From the NCBI RefSeq assembly GCF_014384745.1, contig NZ_JACRSO010000001.1:124001-188000 (forward strand): 64,000 bases of DNA, given 5' to 3'. Positions 42,333-50,184 of this stretch are shown here, piece by piece. Each line of letters begins with the position of its first letter. Position 1 is the stretch's first letter. This DNA is from Luoshenia tenuis (GTDB taxonomy: Bacteria > Bacillota > Clostridia > Christensenellales > GCA-900066905). Position numbers and translations under genes: made by a program. The notes beneath the pieces are model-generated. The model was not told the origin of the DNA. It was given only the letters and a program-made list of their open reading frames with translations, and ran no database searches.

Positions 42333-43355
42333 TTACAGGTTTCCCTCTAGCCGCCTCGCCACCTGCTGCGGGCTGGCTGTACCGGTGGTGCCGATCTGCT
42401 GGATGGTGATGGAGGAAACACAGTTGCCCAGCAGGGCCGCCTCCTCTACCTTTAGGCCCAGGCACAGCCCCAGCATGATCCCGGCGTTGGTCGCGTCCCC
42501 CGCGCCCACGATATCGATTGCCCCGGAAACGCGGAAGGCCGGCACGGCGGTCACCTGTCCCTCATCAAAGATCATAGAACCCTTATCGCCCAAGGTAACG
42601 AAGGCCGTTTTGCCATTGCGCGCGCAAAGCTCCCGCCCGCAGGCCTCCAAAACCGCCTGCGTGGGTTCCAGCGCCTGCCCCGGGCGCATGGCCTTGAGCA
42701 ACTCGTGGTTGTTGCATTTGACCATTACATTACGGTACGCATCGATAAACGCGCGGGAATCGGCATAGAAGAACTGCCGCGGCCGCTCCTTGGCCAGGGC
42801 GCAGACCGCCTCGCGCACAAATGGGGTGAGCACGCCGCTGTCCTCCTGCACGAACTGATCGGTAATGATCACGCCGTCCGCCCAATCGATGGCCTCGCGC
42901 AGGGCCTGTACCAGCGCATCTTTATACTTTTGCGGCATGGGGGAAAAATCCCGAAAATCCAGCCGCTCCATCTCCTGATAGCTGCCGTCGGGCTGCTTGC
43001 GCATGGGCTTGGTATAGGTGTTGGTGCACCGGTCGGGCATCTCTACCATGTAGCGGATATCCGCCCCCACCTTTGTCAGCGCCTGCTTGAGTTCGAACCC
43101 TTCGCCATCACAGCCGATAGCGCCGATGCAGCGCACCTGGGCGCCCAGCGCGCGCAGGTTGTTGGTAATGGTGCCGCCAACGCCTGCGTACATTTGCTTG
43201 CGGTGTACCTGATAGGCCGTAAGGCCGGTCTCTACCGAGGGCTCATCCCGCTTGGGGTCGATATACAAATATTTATCCAGGCAATAATCCCCAAAGACGA
43301 TGATGCGGGCATCCTGCGTGCGGCCAAGGGCCGCGATGATCCGGTCCATATCCAC
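42333..43355 (-). CDS. PfkB-family kinase resembling the HldE/RfaE kinase domain
   Basis: 340 residues. The N-terminal IIVFGDYCLDKYLYIDPKRDEPS and MYAGVGGTITNNLRALGAQVRCIGAIG are like D-glycero-beta-D-manno-heptose-7-phosphate kinase (HldE N-domain). The C-terminal GAIDIVGAGDATNAGIMLGL carries the catalytic Asp. The start is GTG 43355, eight bases after AGGGGG. There is no nucleotidylyltransferase domain. The two preceding genes and the SIS partner suggest phosphorylation of a sugar phosphate made in the same operon; the real substrate is unknown. Confidence 0.8.
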   Translation of the reverse strand: MDMDRIIAALGRTQDARIIVFGDYCLDKYLYIDPKRDEPSVETGLTAYQVHRKQMYAGVGGTITNNLRALGAQVRCIGAIGCDGEGFELKQALTKVGADIRYMVEMPDRCTNTYTKPMRKQPDGSYQEMERLDFRDFSPMPQKYKDALVQALREAIDWADGVIITDQFVQEDSGVLTPFVREAVCALAKERPRQFFYADSRAFIDAYRNVMVKCNNHELLKAMRPGQALEPTQAVLEACGRELCARNGKTAFVTLGDKGSMIFDEGQVTAVPAFRVSGAIDIVGAGDATNAGIMLGLCLGLKVEEAALLGNCVSSITIQQIGTTGTASPQQVARRLEGNL

Positions 43356-43370
43356 TTGATAAAGCCCCCT

Positions 43371-44345
43371 TTACTTATCCAGCGCCAAAATCTTGCGCGC
43401 CAAGTGCGGCACGGTCTTCTGATGCTCGCCCTGGATGTAATAGCTCTTGCCGCCATCGGCCACCGTACGGGCCAAGATGGTCTTCCAGGGGCGGAAATAA
43501 TAGCGCGGGTCGGTCTTGGGCGGCGCGGCGGAGAAGTCCGCATCCTGCTCGATGGCCAGCAGGTCGAATACCGCCGTGGTAAAGTGAGCGATCTTTTTGC
43601 CCTCCTGATGGGCCACGTTGCGCGCCATGGCCAGCGCCTTTAAGTACACCTCCGGTCCCGCAACGGCGGAGCCAAAGTTGAGGAACACGCCGTTTTCTAA
43701 GCCCGTTACGCTCTGGGTATAAATTAAAAAGTCGGTATACGAGGCCTGCCCCATGGCCGCCCCGTCGCAGTTGGGATGCTCATGGATGATATCGTTGCCC
43801 ACGCCGATATGCACCGTACAGGGCACGCCCAGGTGGTAGCCCATGCCCAGCACGCTCTTTTCCCGGTTGGGCAGTTTCTGCTCCCAGATATAGCGGCCCA
43901 GCGCCTCGCCCCAGCCAAGGCCATCTTGCACGCCCTCGCGGATAATGTCGTTGATCCGGCCGGATTCCGTCCAAAGGCCGAATTGCCCCTCGCTGATGTA
44001 TTTGGCCACGCTCTCGCAGGTGGCGCCGATGAGGGAAAACTCAAAGTCGTGGATGGAGCCCGCGCCGTTGGTGGCAAAATGGGTGACCAGGCCCTTTTTC
44101 ATCAGCTCGATCATATGCAGGCCGTTGCCGGTGCGGATCACGTGCGCCCCGTACATCATCAGCACCGTAGCGTCGTGCTGCCTGCGGGCGGCCACCACAT
44201 CGCGGGCGATGGGGTCCAGGGCCGGGTGCTCATAATCCGGGATCGGGTCGTCCAGCGATTTGATAACGCTGATATCGATATCGTGGATGCGCTCGTTCAG
44301 CGGCAGGATATTGAGTTTGGACCGGTCAAACTGAGCAAAAGGCAT
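43371..44345 (-). CDS. unassigned protein, possibly deoxyhypusine-synthase-like fold
   Basis: 324 residues, soluble. I do not recognise a named family with certainty. The order of motifs resembles deoxyhypusine synthase: a Rossmann-like VLMMYGAHVIRTGNG, KKGLVTHFATNGAGSIHDFE (compare VTTAGGVEED), HLGVPCTVHIGVGNDIIHEHP, GLENGVFLNFGSAVAGPE, and PRYYFRPWKTILARTVADGG with a Lys near the DHS catalytic position. Since eIF5A is absent in bacteria, the substrate must differ. The ATG starts immediately after the stop of the SIS-HAD gene (TAAATG) and the kinase follows by 15 bp, so the three act together. Inference: an NAD-dependent step on a sugar phosphate. Confidence 0.5.
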   Translation of the reverse strand: MPFAQFDRSKLNILPLNERIHDIDISVIKSLDDPIPDYEHPALDPIARDVVAARRQHDATVLMMYGAHVIRTGNGLHMIELMKKGLVTHFATNGAGSIHDFEFSLIGATCESVAKYISEGQFGLWTESGRINDIIREGVQDGLGWGEALGRYIWEQKLPNREKSVLGMGYHLGVPCTVHIGVGNDIIHEHPNCDGAAMGQASYTDFLIYTQSVTGLENGVFLNFGSAVAGPEVYLKALAMARNVAHQEGKKIAHFTTAVFDLLAIEQDADFSAAPPKTDPRYYFRPWKTILARTVADGGKSYYIQGEHQKTVPHLARKILALDK

Positions 44346-45743
44346 TTAAATCCCCTCCTTCACGTCGTGTATGATGCGGGCATAACCCGTAAAATCCGGA
44401 ATGATGGCGTCCGCCCCGGCGGCGGTCAGCCGCTGGCGCTTCCACTCGTTAATTCCCTTTTTGCGCGCCTCATCGCTGGCCACGCCGAAGGAATACCCGC
44501 CTACGTTCTTCACCAGTTCGATCTCCACATAGCCATCCCCAAAGCTGAGCAGCTGATGCGGTTTAATGTCCCCGTTTTCCAGCAGGTCGCGGATCACCAG
44601 CTCCTTGGAGCATTCCAGTATCTCGTCCCGCGCGCCGTGCACGCCGCCGTCAAAGTACTGATCTACCCCCAGCAAGCGCGCCTCGCGCAGCACATCCACC
44701 TCGTCGGTCCCACTGGCCAGGTAACAGCGGATGCCTGCCGCCCGCAGGGCCTTGAGGAAGTCCTTGGCACCGGGCACCAATAGCGCCTCGGGCGCAATGC
44801 TTCCGTTTTCTAACCCCTTGACCCGATCGGCAATATGGATCCCCAACCGGCGCAGGTATTCCTGTTTATACACCAGCGGGTCACAGGCCGCCCCGCCCCG
44901 TTTTTGTACCTCTTCATCCAGCCGCATACACTGGAAGATGGTTTGCTTGCCGGTGAGCTTATCCACAAAATCCGCCACCAGCGCGTGCAGCGCCTCCGGG
45001 CTCTCCCCGGTATGGAGCGCGGAGAGCACCTCGGTAAAGTAGGGGATCATGATCTCCCGCCATCCCTCGCGGATCAGGCTAACTGTCCCGTCGAAATCGA
45101 ACAGCGCGGCGGTAAAGTGCCGCTCCGGGTCCGGATAGTTGATGTATTCTACGCCCCAGCAGTCCTGCAAAATGCCGTGCATGATGCAGACCAGCGCGTG
45201 CTCATAGAGCATATGCATGTCTTCCAGCTGCTCCATGGAATCGGTGGGGGCGATCACCACCCGGTCGCAAAGCGGGGCCAGTTTGCCCCCATCCCGGCCG
45301 GAGAAGCCGATCACAAGCATCCCCAGCTCTTTGGCGGCCTTTGCCGCGCGCAGCACGTTTTCGGAATTGCCGCTGCCGCTAAAGCCGATAAAGATATCTC
45401 CCCGCCGCGCGAAGGTGCGCAGCTGGATGGCAAATACGTCGTCATAGGAAAAATCGTTGGCCAGGCAGGTCATAATGGGCGAAGAGTCCACCAAGCACTG
45501 GGCCCTGAACCCCTCGCGGCCGTGCACCCGGCAACCCTTGACCAGATCGTTGCACATGTGCGAGGCCGTAGCGCCGCTGCCGCCGTTCCCGGCCGTAAAA
45601 ACCGTGGCCCCCCGCTCTTTAGCGGCGATCAGATCCGCCGCGATCTGCCCCAGCGTCTCAAAATCGGTGCGTACCACCCGCGCGGCCACGTCGGCCGCAT
45701 AGTCCCGCAGCAAACCCGCCGCCAACTGATTGATGTTTTCCAT
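44346..45743 (-). CDS. GmhA-like SIS isomerase domain fused to a HAD phosphatase domain
   Basis: 465 residues from ATG 45743 (GGGGTGG upstream). Residues about 1-200 form a SIS domain like sedoheptulose-7-phosphate isomerase GmhA: FTAGNGGSGATASHMCNDLVKG, FIGFSGSGNSENVLRAAKAA, EDMHMLYEHALVCIMHG. Residues 215-465 form a HAD-family phosphatase: ALFDFDGTVSLIREGW (nucleophile DFDGT), CYLASGTDEVDV and LSFGDGYVEIELVKNVGG. Fusion of isomerase and phosphatase suggests consecutive steps on a heptose- or pentose-like phosphate. It is the first gene of the operon, divergent from a ROK regulator. Confidence 0.85.
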   Translation of the reverse strand: MENINQLAAGLLRDYAADVAARVVRTDFETLGQIAADLIAAKERGATVFTAGNGGSGATASHMCNDLVKGCRVHGREGFRAQCLVDSSPIMTCLANDFSYDDVFAIQLRTFARRGDIFIGFSGSGNSENVLRAAKAAKELGMLVIGFSGRDGGKLAPLCDRVVIAPTDSMEQLEDMHMLYEHALVCIMHGILQDCWGVEYINYPDPERHFTAALFDFDGTVSLIREGWREIMIPYFTEVLSALHTGESPEALHALVADFVDKLTGKQTIFQCMRLDEEVQKRGGAACDPLVYKQEYLRRLGIHIADRVKGLENGSIAPEALLVPGAKDFLKALRAAGIRCYLASGTDEVDVLREARLLGVDQYFDGGVHGARDEILECSKELVIRDLLENGDIKPHQLLSFGDGYVEIELVKNVGGYSFGVASDEARKKGINEWKRQRLTAAGADAIIPDFTGYARIIHDVKEGI

Positions 45744-45775
45744 GGACACCACCCCTAACTTGCTTTGTTAGTTCA

Positions 45776-45803
45776 ATTTTATCATGATATGATATATTGT
45801 CAA
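45776..45803 (-). promoter_or_regulatory. promoter of the SIS-HAD operon
   Basis: TTGACA, 16 bp, TAAAAT on the minus strand. Its -35 bases overlap the -35 of the divergent ROK gene promoter. The palindrome TATCATGATA (45780-45789) overlaps its -10. Confidence 0.65.
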
Positions 45804-45824
45804 TCCCCTATTTTATGTTATACT
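45797..45824 (+). promoter_or_regulatory. promoter of the ROK regulator gene
   Basis: TTGTCA, 16 bp, TATACT on the plus strand, sharing the TTGTCAA bases with the opposite promoter. One bound regulator could control both. Confidence 0.5.
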
Positions 45825-45856
45825 ATATTTAGTTGAAAGAAGGGGGCAGCTTACCT

Positions 45857-47056
45857 TTGGAGACCGTCAACCACGATGCCATGCGCGCCGCCAACATGCG
45901 CAGCATCTTTAATTGTATCCGCGCACATGGGCCGGTGACCAAGCGGCAGATACAGGACCTGACCCTTTTGAGCTGGGGCAGCGTCAGCAATTTATGCGGC
46001 ATTTTGCTTGAGCGCGGCGTGATCACCGAGCAAAAGGCGCAAAGCGCCGGGCCGGGGCGCACCCCCAGCGGTTTTGATATCAATGTTGAGGATAACCTCA
46101 TCATCGGCATCGATGTCAACCTCATCGGCATGACCGGGGTGGTGATCGACCTGCGCAGCCGCGTAGTCACCCGCACGCGCCAGCCCATCGTCTCCCACCG
46201 TTCCGGCGAAGTGCTGGCGCAGATGAAGGCGCTGATCTGCCAGCTTTTAGCACAGGTGCCCGCCGGCTCGGTACGCGGCATCGCCGTGGCCTTTCCCGGC
46301 CAGGTGGACGCGGCCCGGGGCATTTCCATCTGGACGCATCAATTCGGCACCTTTTCCTCCGTCAACATCCGCCAGTATTTGCAGGATGCATTTGGGATGG
46401 AGGTGATTTTAGAGCACGATCCGGACTGCATGGCCTATTCCGAGCACCTGCTGGGCGCGGCGCAGGATATCGACAATTTTATCTTCGTGCGCCTCTCCCT
46501 GGGCATCAGCATGGGGATGATGGCCCAGGGAGAGATCTACCGCGGCAAGCGCGGGGTGACCGGAGAGCTGGGGCACATGACTCTGGTGCCACAGGGCAAA
46601 AAATGCCTTTGTGGCAACCGGGGCTGCTTGGAAACCCTCTCCTCCTCCCGGGCGATTTTGGAGCAATGTCACCTTGCCCTGCAACAGGGGCGGGCCAAGG
46701 GGCTGGTCCGCAGGCTGCGCGGCCATTACGAAACCCTGACGCTGGAGGAGGCCGCCAGCGCCGCCCAAGAGGGCGACCGCGACGTCAGGCGCATCTTTTC
46801 CCGCGCGGCGGGCTATGCGGGGCTGGCCATCGCCAACGCCGCCAATCTGATCGATCCCGGTGCGGTGGTGCTGGGCGGAGAGCTGGCCGAATACGGCGAT
46901 CTGTACGTAGAACCGCTGCAGCGCAGCCTGGCCCGGCGCGCTTTTGGCGGGGCGCTGCCGCTGCGCATCGCCCAGGTAGGCAGCGATGCGGCCGCTTTGG
47001 GCGCGGCTTCCCTATTTATTGAACGGGTATTTATGCGCCTGTCCGAGGGCGCTTAA
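45857..47056 (+). CDS. ROK-family transcriptional regulator
   Basis: About 399 residues. The likely start is TTG 45857, nine bases after AGGGGG; a TTG at 45833 is in frame but poorly placed. The N-terminal winged helix (NMRSIFNCIRAHGPVTKRQIQDLTLL) is followed by a ROK domain: GVVIDLRSRVVTRTRQP, GIAVAFPGQVD, VILEHDPDCMAYSEHLLGAA, the zinc motif GELGHMTLVPQGKKCLCGNRGCLET and LIDPGAVVLGGELAE. It resembles NagC/XylR repressors that bind sugar or sugar phosphate. It is divergent from the SIS-HAD operon, which it probably controls. Confidence 0.9.
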   Translation: METVNHDAMRAANMRSIFNCIRAHGPVTKRQIQDLTLLSWGSVSNLCGILLERGVITEQKAQSAGPGRTPSGFDINVEDNLIIGIDVNLIGMTGVVIDLRSRVVTRTRQPIVSHRSGEVLAQMKALICQLLAQVPAGSVRGIAVAFPGQVDAARGISIWTHQFGTFSSVNIRQYLQDAFGMEVILEHDPDCMAYSEHLLGAAQDIDNFIFVRLSLGISMGMMAQGEIYRGKRGVTGELGHMTLVPQGKKCLCGNRGCLETLSSSRAILEQCHLALQQGRAKGLVRRLRGHYETLTLEEAASAAQEGDRDVRRIFSRAAGYAGLAIANAANLIDPGAVVLGGELAEYGDLYVEPLQRSLARRAFGGALPLRIAQVGSDAAALGAASLFIERVFMRLSEGA

Positions 47057-47082
47057 TAGAAAACAAAAGAGGGGGAATTCAG

Positions 47083-47463
47083 ATGAAAAGGGAACTGGGA
47101 ATCGGTTGCTGTGGATTGGCCTGCTGCCTGTGTGCCAGGGAGGGCTGCGCGGGCTGCAAAAATGATGGCTGCCCTGACGCTGCGTGGTGCAAGTCTCTCA
47201 AATGCTCCCGGGAAAAGGACCATGACGGCTGCTGGATGTGCGCAAGCTTTCCCTGCGCGGATAATCCCATACTCGCCAAGCTTAAACCCCGCGCCTTTGC
47301 CGCATTTGTGCGCCAGTACGGGGTAGAAAAGTTGATGGACTGCCTGGCGCGCAACGAGGCGCTGGGCGTGGTCTATCACGATCCCGGCACGCTCGCAGGC
47401 GATTATGACCGCTGCCAAGATGAAGCCGCCATCTTTGCGCTGCTGCTAAATGGCCCGCAGTGA
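47083..47463 (+). CDS. DUF3795 Cys-rich protein
   Basis: 126 residues with eleven Cys in the first half: CCGLACCLCAREGCAGCKND, CPDAAWCKSLKCS and GCWMCASFPC. This is the DUF3795 pattern, probably a zinc- or Fe-S-binding fold. The C-terminal half is helical. The ATG follows GAGGGGGAATTCAG. It lies 26 bp after the ROK gene and may be co-transcribed. Function unknown. Confidence 0.8.
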   Translation: MKRELGIGCCGLACCLCAREGCAGCKNDGCPDAAWCKSLKCSREKDHDGCWMCASFPCADNPILAKLKPRAFAAFVRQYGVEKLMDCLARNEALGVVYHDPGTLAGDYDRCQDEAAIFALLLNGPQ

Positions 47464-47473
47464 GGTATAAAAT

Positions 47474-47504
47474 AAAGGCGCACGGTAAATCCGTGCGCCT
47501 TTTT
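47474..47504. terminator. bidirectional terminator
   Basis: AAAGGCGCACGG / CCGTGCGCCTTTTT with a 5-base loop, between the convergent DUF3795 and Rrf2 genes. Confidence 0.88.
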
Positions 47505-47515
47505 CGCGTCTTTCC

Positions 47516-47950
47516 TTAGGCAGAAGCGCCCTTTTCTTTGCCGCTGAAAATCTGCCTGTCGATATCTGCGATGGTGATATGGGAAAGGTACTCGCGCCCC
47601 AGCGCGTCCATCTGGCTATAGAGATCATCCATCACGTCCGCCATACCCGAGGAGATCATGCAGGGCTTATCCACACTGCCCGAGCGCCAGGAAGCCGAAA
47701 CCAGTTTTACATTCAGCGCATCGCAGATCTGTCGCAGGGTCACCTGTGCCGGGTCCTTGCGGAAGGCATAGCCGCCCTCCATCCCCTCTTTGGTATCCAC
47801 CAGGCCCGCATTTTTAAGCTTTGCCATCACGCCCCGCAGCCTTGCAGGGTGGGTGCAGACATTATCAGCCAGCGTTTCGCTGTTTACCGTCTCCCCCCGG
47901 CGATTTAAAAAGACCAGCGCATGCACTGCGATGGCAAATTCCCCCGTCAT
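47516..47950 (-). CDS. Rrf2-family transcriptional regulator
   Basis: 144 residues from the ATG at 47950 (MTGEFAIAVHALVFL, GGAGGGAC upstream). The Rrf2 winged helix is clear: TVNSETLADNVCTHPARLRGVMAKLKNAGLV, then KEGMEGGYAFRKDPAQVTLRQICDAL (each within one helix-turn-helix region). The Cys arrangement (NVC, QIC, KPC) differs from IscR/NsrR cluster sites, so Fe-S binding is uncertain. It lies downstream of the rhodanese/TlpA operon and may regulate it. Confidence 0.88.
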   Translation of the reverse strand: MTGEFAIAVHALVFLNRRGETVNSETLADNVCTHPARLRGVMAKLKNAGLVDTKEGMEGGYAFRKDPAQVTLRQICDALNVKLVSASWRSGSVDKPCMISSGMADVMDDLYSQMDALGREYLSHITIADIDRQIFSGKEKGASA

Positions 47951-47997
47951 AAGGAGTCCCTCCAAATTCAAGATAAGCTTTCAGCTCTTTAACTGTT

Positions 47998-48040
47998 ATT
48001 ATAGCGAAAACAGATGCCGGATGCAAGTATTCATCCGGCA
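47998..48040 (-). promoter_or_regulatory. Rrf2 gene promoter overlapping a hairpin
   Basis: Minus strand: TTGCAT, 17 bp, TATAAT (47998-48026). The inverted repeat TGCCGGATG / CATCCGGCA (48015-48040) overlaps the -35 and is followed by TCTGTTTT, so it may be the terminator of the TlpA gene, an operator, or both. Confidence 0.5.
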
Positions 48041-48125
48041 AACCTGACAAAGCCACTCTTCTCGCTGGCAGCGCAGGCGTCTAACGCCAATATACGCCTA
48101 TCTTTTAAATCATCTGCACCCCTTA

Positions 48126-49199
48126 TTAGCTGCAACAGGTTTCATAGAGGTTATACACGGCTTCATCGATCAACTGCGTCCATTTTTCCGGCGGGGCGTC
48201 AGCGTCCAGCCCTTGGGAGGCTACCGTACCCCAGGGCGAAAAGGCCAGCACCTGCGGCGCCTTTGCCTCTAGAAGCGTTTCCAATTCCGGCGTCAGAATA
48301 ATGTTGGTAAAATCCACCCCCGCCTTTTGGGCCAATGCCTGCGCCTGGGTGGGATCGCCTACGACCAACCCCAGCGGCTGAATACGGCTGTCCTGCGCCG
48401 CTAGCTGTGCCAACTGCCCGAGCGCCTCGGTACTGCCAGTCCATTCCGGGTTCCATATCAGGGCCAGGATCAATTCTTGCGCGCTTTCCGTCATCACGCT
48501 TTGGTCCACCGGCCTGCCCAATAGATCGGTCGTTTCAAACCGCGTAAAGCCCATGTTTTCCGTGCCCTGGGTCACAGGCGCGTCGGACCCCGTTTCCGTC
48601 CCGGCGCCGCTTTGCGCATCCTGACCGGGCAGCTGGGCCAGCAGACCTTCTACAATACTTTGCCACTGCGCCTTTGTGCGCGCCCCAAGATACGCCTGTC
48701 CCACCTGGCGGCCCTGCGCATCGACGAACAGCGTCGTGGGCACGGCTGATATTTGGCCTAACCGGCTCAGCAGGCTTTGCGAGGGAAGGATGTGGCGGTA
48801 ATCCGCCCCCGTCCTTTGGATGATCTGTTCGGCTACAGCTACTTGCGCGTCATCATACGTGCCGTCCGCCTTTACAGTATCGCTCACCACGCCCACCACC
48901 TGAAAATCCGCCGCCTGATAGCTGCCTGCCAATTCGCCCAGATCTGGCATCTCGCGCAGGCAGGGGCCGCAATAGGTTGCCCAGACGTTGACCATGGTCA
49001 GCCGGGAACCGGAAAACAGCTCCTGCGATACCGCCTCGCCCTGCAGATCGTATGTTTCAAAGGTTCCAAAGGCATTGTCATCCTGCCCGGCGGCCTTAGA
49101 GGGCGCCGGCGCCGCAGCCGGGCTGCAGGCCGAGAGCAGCCATACCGCTCCCAGCGTTAATGCCGTCAGTACCGCGAAAACGCCCTTTTTGCGCTTCAT
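48126..49199 (-). CDS. TlpA-like lipoprotein with two thioredoxin-fold domains
   Basis: 357 residues. Signal peptide with lipobox LLSAC near residue 25. The first domain has the redox motif WATYCGPC (near 75) and cis-Pro AVPTTLFVD near 155. The second domain (about 215-350) repeats the fold, but the motif reads WNPEWTGS, so its Cys pair is lost. The protein ends ETCCS with a vicinal Cys pair. It would reduce or shuttle disulfides outside the membrane. It overlaps the rhodanese lipoprotein gene by 4 bp. Confidence 0.82.
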   Translation of the reverse strand: MKRKKGVFAVLTALTLGAVWLLSACSPAAAPAPSKAAGQDDNAFGTFETYDLQGEAVSQELFSGSRLTMVNVWATYCGPCLREMPDLGELAGSYQAADFQVVGVVSDTVKADGTYDDAQVAVAEQIIQRTGADYRHILPSQSLLSRLGQISAVPTTLFVDAQGRQVGQAYLGARTKAQWQSIVEGLLAQLPGQDAQSGAGTETGSDAPVTQGTENMGFTRFETTDLLGRPVDQSVMTESAQELILALIWNPEWTGSTEALGQLAQLAAQDSRIQPLGLVVGDPTQAQALAQKAGVDFTNIILTPELETLLEAKAPQVLAFSPWGTVASQGLDADAPPEKWTQLIDEAVYNLYETCCS

Positions 49200-49600
49200 T
49201 TCGCTCCATCCCCCTTTACCGTATCGTAAGGCCAGTGGATGATCCCGCCCATATCATATACCGCGCGATAGCCCATATCGACCAGCTTACCGGAAGCCTG
49301 GCGGCTGCGCACGCCAGAGCGGCAATAGACCACAAGTGTCGCTTCCTTATCTGGCAGGGCATCCTGCGCAGCTGTGCCTATGGTCTCGTTTGGGATATTG
49401 ATCGCCTCAGGAATATGGCCCTGCGCGTATTCATCAGGCCTGCGTACGTCCACAAGTACTATGCCCGTTTCCTGATCCAGCATGGTCTTTACCGCCTCCG
49501 CGTCGATTTTATGGTAAGCCGTGCCGCCCACCGGCGCGCAGGCCGCCGCAGTCGTCATCACACCGACCAGCAGCACGCTTTTTACCCAGCTTTTTTTCAT
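49196..49600 (-). CDS. rhodanese-domain lipoprotein
   Basis: 134 residues from ATG 49600 (ATG 49603 is adjacent). The signal MKKSWVKSVLLVGVMTTAAAC has a lipobox-like Cys. The rhodanese domain follows: GIVLVDVRRPDEYAQGHIPEAINIP and the active-site loop VVYCRSGVRSRQAS with catalytic Cys. Rhodaneses carry persulfide sulfur. Co-expression with a TlpA-type thiol protein from a perfect consensus promoter suggests extracytoplasmic sulfane-sulfur or disulfide handling. Confidence 0.87.
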   Translation of the reverse strand: MKKSWVKSVLLVGVMTTAAACAPVGGTAYHKIDAEAVKTMLDQETGIVLVDVRRPDEYAQGHIPEAINIPNETIGTAAQDALPDKEATLVVYCRSGVRSRQASGKLVDMGYRAVYDMGGIIHWPYDTVKGDGAK

Positions 49601-49648
49601 CATGATCCGCCCCAATCTGTCATTTTTATAATTTCAGTTTATACTGCA

Positions 49649-49677
49649 ATTATAATTATTTCAGTTACTTTTGTCAA
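49649..49677 (-). promoter_or_regulatory. consensus promoter of the rhodanese/TlpA operon
   Basis: TTGACA, exactly 17 bp, TATAAT on the minus strand: both hexamers are perfect. The surrounding DNA has a repeated AACTGAAAT and an inverted TTATAATT / AATTATAA, possible repressor sites. Confidence 0.8.
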
Positions 49678-49691
49678 GTGAAAATAAAAAA

Positions 49692-49715
49692 CGGCCGCAG
49701 CAATAGCTGCGGCCG
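49692..49715 (-). terminator. terminator of the PaaK/ACT operon
   Basis: CGGCCGCAGC / GCTGCGGCCG with a 4-base loop, followed on the minus strand by TTTTTTATTTT, 22 bp after the ACT-domain gene. Confidence 0.85.
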
Positions 49716-49737
49716 CCCCTTAAAGCACCGAGTTATA

Positions 49738-50169
49738 TTAAAGCTCACTTAATTCATGCTGGCAGATCAGCTTGACGCCGCCCTTGGCAAGCGCCTCCGC
49801 TGCCTGCTCGGTCTGCTGCACGCGGAAGATCATATACGCGCAATCCGTCTTGCGGGCAATAAACGCATAGGAGTATTCCAGGTTAATCTGGTTCTCCTTC
49901 AGGATGTTGAGGATTTTCATCAAGCCGCCCGGCTCATCGGGAACTTCCACAGCCAGTACCGGGGTCACCGCATAGACGTAGCCTTCTTCTTTCAATACAT
50001 CCGCCGTCTTCTGGCTGTCGTCCACGATCAGGCGCAGGATGCCAAAGTCCCGACTTTCCGCCATGGACATGGCCCGCATGTCAATATGGTGTTTGGAGAG
50101 GATCTCGCAAAAATCAGCCAGCTTACCCGGCTGGTTCTGCAAAAAGACCGAAATCTGTTTTGCCGTCAT
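49738..50169 (-). CDS. tandem ACT-domain protein
   Basis: 143 residues made of two ACT domains: KQISVFLQNQPGKLADFCEIL at the start and LAVEVPDEPGGLMKILNIL at about residue 73. ACT domains bind amino acids. The gene follows paaK by 15 bp, a pairing seen in Clostridia and archaea with indolepyruvate or phenylacetate metabolism. It probably regulates the ligase or a related enzyme in response to an aromatic amino acid; this is inference. Confidence 0.9.
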   Translation of the reverse strand: MTAKQISVFLQNQPGKLADFCEILSKHHIDMRAMSMAESRDFGILRLIVDDSQKTADVLKEEGYVYAVTPVLAVEVPDEPGGLMKILNILKENQINLEYSYAFIARKTDCAYMIFRVQQTEQAAEALAKGGVKLICQHELSEL

Positions 50170-50184
50170 GCTTTATGCCCCCTT

